Shown in pieces: positions 59,849 through 64,000 of a stretch of 64,000 nt of DNA (positions within the stretch are counted from its first letter, which is position 1; every line of letters starts with the position of its first letter). This stretch comes from Caprella mutica (taxonomy: Eukaryota; Arthropoda; Malacostraca; Amphipoda; Caprellidae). The position numbers and the translations under genes were made by a program. Where the stretch lies: contig CANNZV010002568.1 of the NCBI GenBank assembly GCA_947561585.1, positions 1 to 64,000 on the forward strand. The letters are read 5' to 3'. Below the pieces are notes generated by a model. It did not search any database. It saw only the letters and a program-made list of their open reading frames with translations, and was not told the DNA's origin.

Positions 59849-62800
59849 TCAAATGAATGCCCTGGGGTTTATGTACCTCTTGTACCACATACACGCGGTG
59901 ATGACAGTCAGACTGTACCTGTGAGAAAAAACATGGAGTCAAAAAAGATGATATCAATTAGTACGTTAATATACCTACATTGGAACTAGAAAAGAACAGA
60001 GCAGTCATTTCCATTTGAAAAGAATATTTAATTGTGGTACAATGAACTAAATAGAAAATCCGTATATTTCTATAAAAACTTTTACAGTTTATATTCTAAT
60101 GTTTCGTCAAATGAATTTTATAAATTTTAACTGTATGTTCCAAAGCTTTTCAAATGTACCGATTTGTAAATCATCAACTAACGAATGGAAATTATTTAAT
60201 ATTCTGAGACAATCTCAGATTCAACTTTCAATTTGAATTATAAAAATATACCAGACAAAAATAATTTCAGGATATATTGGGTTAATTAAACAATTTTGTG
60301 TTGTAGCTACTTAAATCAGTTGTCACTCTGATGAGAACTTTCAATTGAGATGAGAGTATCAATAAAGTTTTTAATTTTCATCTTGAGGAAGATAATTTAA
60401 GATTGAATATTCAGAAAGTGCAACAACAATCATATGACACGTGTAGAGCTCGATTAACATCACGGCAAAATATTATTGAATTAACTTATCTTTAAATTGA
60501 AGATCAAATAGAGTAAAGGGTCAATCTAACATAAGCGAGTACAAGTGGTAGATATTGCAGCAGGTTAAATTAATAGAGTAGCTGTAAATATTCTACTTAA
60601 CCAATGAAAAGTCTCAGAATGGTAGATGTACTCTTTACCCTATTCAGTTGGTAGTTGTTTTCTCACCAAGTTATGACATAAGAGAGATGTTCATTGCGAA
60701 TTGTGACTCTAGTCTGCCCCCCAATGGGTCCACCTGGTACACTGTCAACTGCGTCAACGTAGATAGGGAGAGAAGATGCTATCTCACTCATAGAGTCTAA
60801 ATCTCTGAAAAGAAAAATGGAGACATGGTAAAGAAGAATAAATATATCGTGAAGAGGCACAGAAATACCGTAAAGGGGCACAGAAATACCGTAAATGGGC
60901 ACAGAAATATCGTAAAGGCGTTTACAAACTTTAAGTTTATACCTTAAAGTTTACAACCATAACTGCTGAGTATACACACACAACTCCAGGGAAAGTTGAG
61001 ATGTTTGTTTCACCATAGAAAATACATTACAATTCCAATCAGATAATTAGAAGACAGTCATTTTCTTTAAAACAAAATTAAAGTGAATCGTCACAGTAAT
61101 GATGAAGTTAAAAGCAGATATCTTTATATAATTTTCAAGAGATATCACACCTCTGGCATAGAGCTATACTTTGTTTCATCTAATAAAGCATAGTAAATTA
61201 GCTAATGTAGCTACCGGTAGAGGAATGACTTCTGACTGCTCACAGTCTTTGGCATGAAGGGATTCCTCTGTTCTTTGAGTCTCACCACTCCTATAATTTC
61301 TTGCTGCCCTTCAACCTGTAAGAAAAGACATAGGGCAAGTTCTTAATTATCGGTTAGTTCCACATTTTCGGACAGGGAAGAAAATAGTAATTACTATTAT
61401 TATATAATATAGGTTAAGAAAACACTTCAAAATATATTAGGGTAAGTTATAAATTATCAGTCTGTTTCACATCTTCGGTCGTATAAGAAAAAACTATATA
61501 TATATTATATAATAATCAAAATTAAATAAATTAATACATAGTTTTATTCTTCTATGACCGAGGATGTGAAACCGACCGATAATTCATAGATGATATTTAC
61601 CTGTCCAGTCTGTCTCTTATTTTGGTCTGTGAAGCGCTTGTCAACCCATCCTCTGTTCACCAAAATTTTTTCACTGAAGAAAAATAGAAATATAATTTAA
61701 GTTAAATTGAAACTTAATTTGTATAGTTAATTTAGTAGTAGGGGTTTAACGTCTGCTTCGGAACCAAAGGCCATATCGCTGACGTCAAAAGGAAATTAAA
61801 TACAAGGGACTAGAAGAAGCAGTCAGATAGGAAAGTGGCTCCATGAACAAAGTCACTTACCACCATCGGTGACAATGCTCATGGATGCAGAAAAGCTACT
61901 CCGTGAATGCAGTCACTTACCAAGGAATGTGACGAAACGGGACACAAGCACCGGTGGCTGCACTCACAGATGGAAGAGGAAAACGAAGAGGTGACAGTAA
62001 ATGAAGCATACGAGCCTACCAACACAAAAATCTAGGACCTCGTAGTTGAAGAGCATAACCCTAGCGCTATCCTCTAAAACTGGAAATAGTGTTGAAAAAT
62101 GATAAACAGGGTAGAAATGAAAAGAGACGATCCATAAAATGAATTACAACAGTTCGGGGCCCAAGGGACGCCACCTCCCTTCTCTTCCATTCACCACAGA
62201 TAGCTTCAGGATAGAGCCCCTGGGGACTATATGTGTCATAGATCACATAGATCATCGCAACATAATTTGTTAAAGCTACCAGTATCGGTCTCATAATCAG
62301 GATTATTTTGATATCAGATTGAACAATAGCATGCTACAAAATTAGTAATTAACAATTGATGCATACTTTAAAATTAACTACTAAAAGCACAGGTATCATA
62401 ATTATAATAGTAAAAACAAACCAATAATATACAAATAATCTTCAGAAGGTACCTAGCTATTTAACATATTTATAGAAAATTCATTAGTAAGACGGAAATA
62501 AATAACAGGGTTTTTCAACTGACTGCATTATCCTCTCTCACCCTGACTCTAAAGTAAATGGAGTCACCACCAGAAAACCTGTTCCACCCGAGGAGAGCAA
62601 ACTACCACCAGACTCTTTGGACTTCCCGTCTTGCTGTGAAAAAGAAAAAAATATTACTGCTTTCCTCTAGGGAAATATAAATTTTGCAATATGAAAAGGC
62701 AGGTAGCTAAATAATTTAAAGAAAAACCATACAAGATTGAATTGCATGAGCTGCATTTTCTAGCAGAATTCACCATCTATTATTTTTTGAAAACAGTGAA

Positions 62801-62947
62801 TAGCTACTTTCAATAAAATTCATAGAAAAGAGCAAAATCAGACCAACCATCAGAGATCGAGGGCCAAGAAGAATTTCTTTATTGTGGTCAAATGTTCCTT
62901 TGAGCTGCACTCGTCTGTATTCTATTTCTTTTGTAATTAGAGAAGGA
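59849..62947 (-). CDS. SURF1: SURF1, cytochrome c oxidase assembly factor, N-terminus missing
   Basis: Six exons on the minus strand (62848-62947, 62542-62633, 61601-61673, 61215-61315, 60667-60804, 59849-59918), all GT-AG, join in frame to 190 residues plus stop. SURF1 is a mitochondrial inner-membrane protein needed for early cytochrome c oxidase assembly and haem a delivery. Landmarks in family order: [50 protein letters not shown], then [20 protein letters not shown] and YVITWY before the C-terminal membrane segment. Human SURF1 is 300 residues; roughly 90-100 N-terminal residues (targeting peptide and first membrane helix) are absent and no exon for them was found before 64000, so they should lie beyond the window. 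Intron 2 holds a ~490-bp repeat and intron 3 a MITE. Confidence 0.96.
61440..61592. mobile_element. Short MITE in SURF1 intron 3
   Basis: Left GGGTAAGTTATAAATTATCA and TTCACATCTTCGGTCGTATA; right CTATGACCGAGGATGTGAAA and CCGATAATTC. Same family as 55338-55486. A single end of the family precedes it at about 61345-61395. Confidence 0.78.
61734..62225 (+). repeat. ~490-bp interspersed repeat in SURF1 intron 2
   Basis: Starts TAGTAGGGGTTTAACGTCTG and ends near GGATAGAGCCCCTGGGGA. Closest to 43494-43992, differing by scattered substitutions. Confidence 0.85.
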
Positions 62948-64000
62948 CTGAAAAGGAGGTAAATTTATTGGACAAATAAAGGAGGGAAGGAATCTAGATA
63001 TATAAGTTATAGAACTCTCAAAGTTGAATAATAATCATTTCGCCCTCGGACAAAATTTGAGGTCACAATTTGCCCTCTTCAGCATTAATTATAAAAAAAA
63101 ATTAGAAGTGTGAAAAATGAAGGTGCATTTGTTAGCAATTAGTAGGTACAATAAAAAGTTTGTTGATGTTTTTATAAATGCAATAACTTAATACCAACTG
63201 AATACAGTATTCATTATATCCATATAAATTTCACAATTATTTAACATTTCTTCTAAAATTTGACTTCTTTGATAACAATTTTTTTGTTAGAATAAAATAT
63301 AAAAGCAGGATTACTAGCAATTAGGATGTACAATGAAAATTATATTTATATTGATATTTCCATTTTCATTAATCTACAAATAAAATATATATAACTTGTT
63401 AATTAACTAAATTTATAATTTGTGAAACTCTACTTCAATTTAACTTTTCAAAATTGTCATTTTTCTTTTAATTTTATATTTTTTTTTGTCTTACGCACCT
63501 GTATGAGCTCAAATATATCCCTATTAATAGTAGTAGATATTAATTTCCCAACCTATAGCAAAGTAGTCAATCTACTGTTTTTGCTCTAATAGTTTTTTGT
63601 CAGGTGGGGCCTTTGAGTGTAAAAGGGAAAGTTAAAATAATAAAATTTTGAACACATAGGAAGATTGCCAAGCTTATTTTGAACAAAAACATGCTAAACC
63701 TTTTGATCTAGGACTAATAATAAAGTTACGACCTTCCAAAAATGGTGATGTCAAGGCATTTTGCCCATTTTTTCAAAAGTTCACAAGATCATAACTTTTG
63801 ACATATAAGAGCTAGAGTGCTGAGATTCTTAATATAGAGTTTTTGGACACAAGCACCCATAGTATGCGAATCTGAGGGGGTGTGGTGTTAAATTTCATAT
63901 TTTTGGTCCACTTGTCATGGAATGGTCAACTTGTGTTTACCGAAGCAGAGGAATGTAGGAAGTTCACAGTAATATCGTCAAATAAATATTCTTCACAATT
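62948..64000. other. SURF1 intron, no exon found
   Basis: AT-rich, with one copy of a long-range repeat at 63645-63880 (TTCCAAAAATGGTGATGTCA). Searching by eye for the expected SURF1 N-terminal helix and WQxxR-type region gave nothing. Confidence 0.5.

Noticed and set aside
62067..62294. 75-codon minus frame
   Set aside because: Within the ~490-bp repeat; the matching copy at 43.9 kb does not suggest a conserved protein.

Overview
The window is a piece of an AT-rich animal nuclear genome, most likely an arthropod. It has spliced genes with short exons, conserved metazoan proteins, and very dense DNA transposons. No species can be named from the sequence. Gene content is low: four recognisable protein-coding genes, all rebuilt here from splice sites and reading-frame continuity. 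Most of the rest is transposon-derived or tandemly repeated.

Layout. 1-930 is a 22-bp minisatellite running off the left edge. 4097-7933 (+) is a complete six-exon homocysteine S-methyltransferase gene. 8240-8583 (-) is an unrecognised, frameshifted coding-like stretch convergent with it. 8812-12597 is a hAT-like element with a perfect 8-bp target duplication. 13233-14589 (-) is an RBM18-type RNA-binding protein lacking its first exon. 15.3-20 kb is a thicket of nested short hAT-like elements. 20.3-26.5 kb holds further terminal-inverted-repeat elements and a broken pogo-like transposase. 27.4-40.5 kb is one LINE copy split by a 10.2-kb Mutator-like element, which itself contains three successively nested hAT-like elements and a TA-flanked transposon carrying a minisatellite. 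41720-43282 (-) is a complete PDAP1 gene. 44.5-46.3 kb is a 26-bp satellite whose sequence drifts while its period stays fixed. 48-51.2 kb holds a second pogo-like remnant and a decayed Gypsy-type retrotransposon. 52.4-54.9 kb is a long palindrome interrupted by a second copy of the minisatellite transposon. 56.7-58.3 kb is another nested cluster of short elements. 59849-62947 (-) is SURF1 without its N-terminal exon(s).

The four genes are unrelated housekeeping functions (methionine metabolism, RNA binding, a casein-kinase-substrate phosphoprotein, cytochrome oxidase assembly) and form no pathway or operon. The most unusual content is the transposon layer. Exact target-site duplications allow several insertion histories to be read directly. 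At least eight element types share CC..GG-type ends and/or a common internal core. One transposon family carries an expandable 22/28-bp array plus eight copies of a 15-bp motif. Two gene-structure oddities also stand out: a GG 3' splice site in RBM18 and two GC-AG introns in the methyltransferase.
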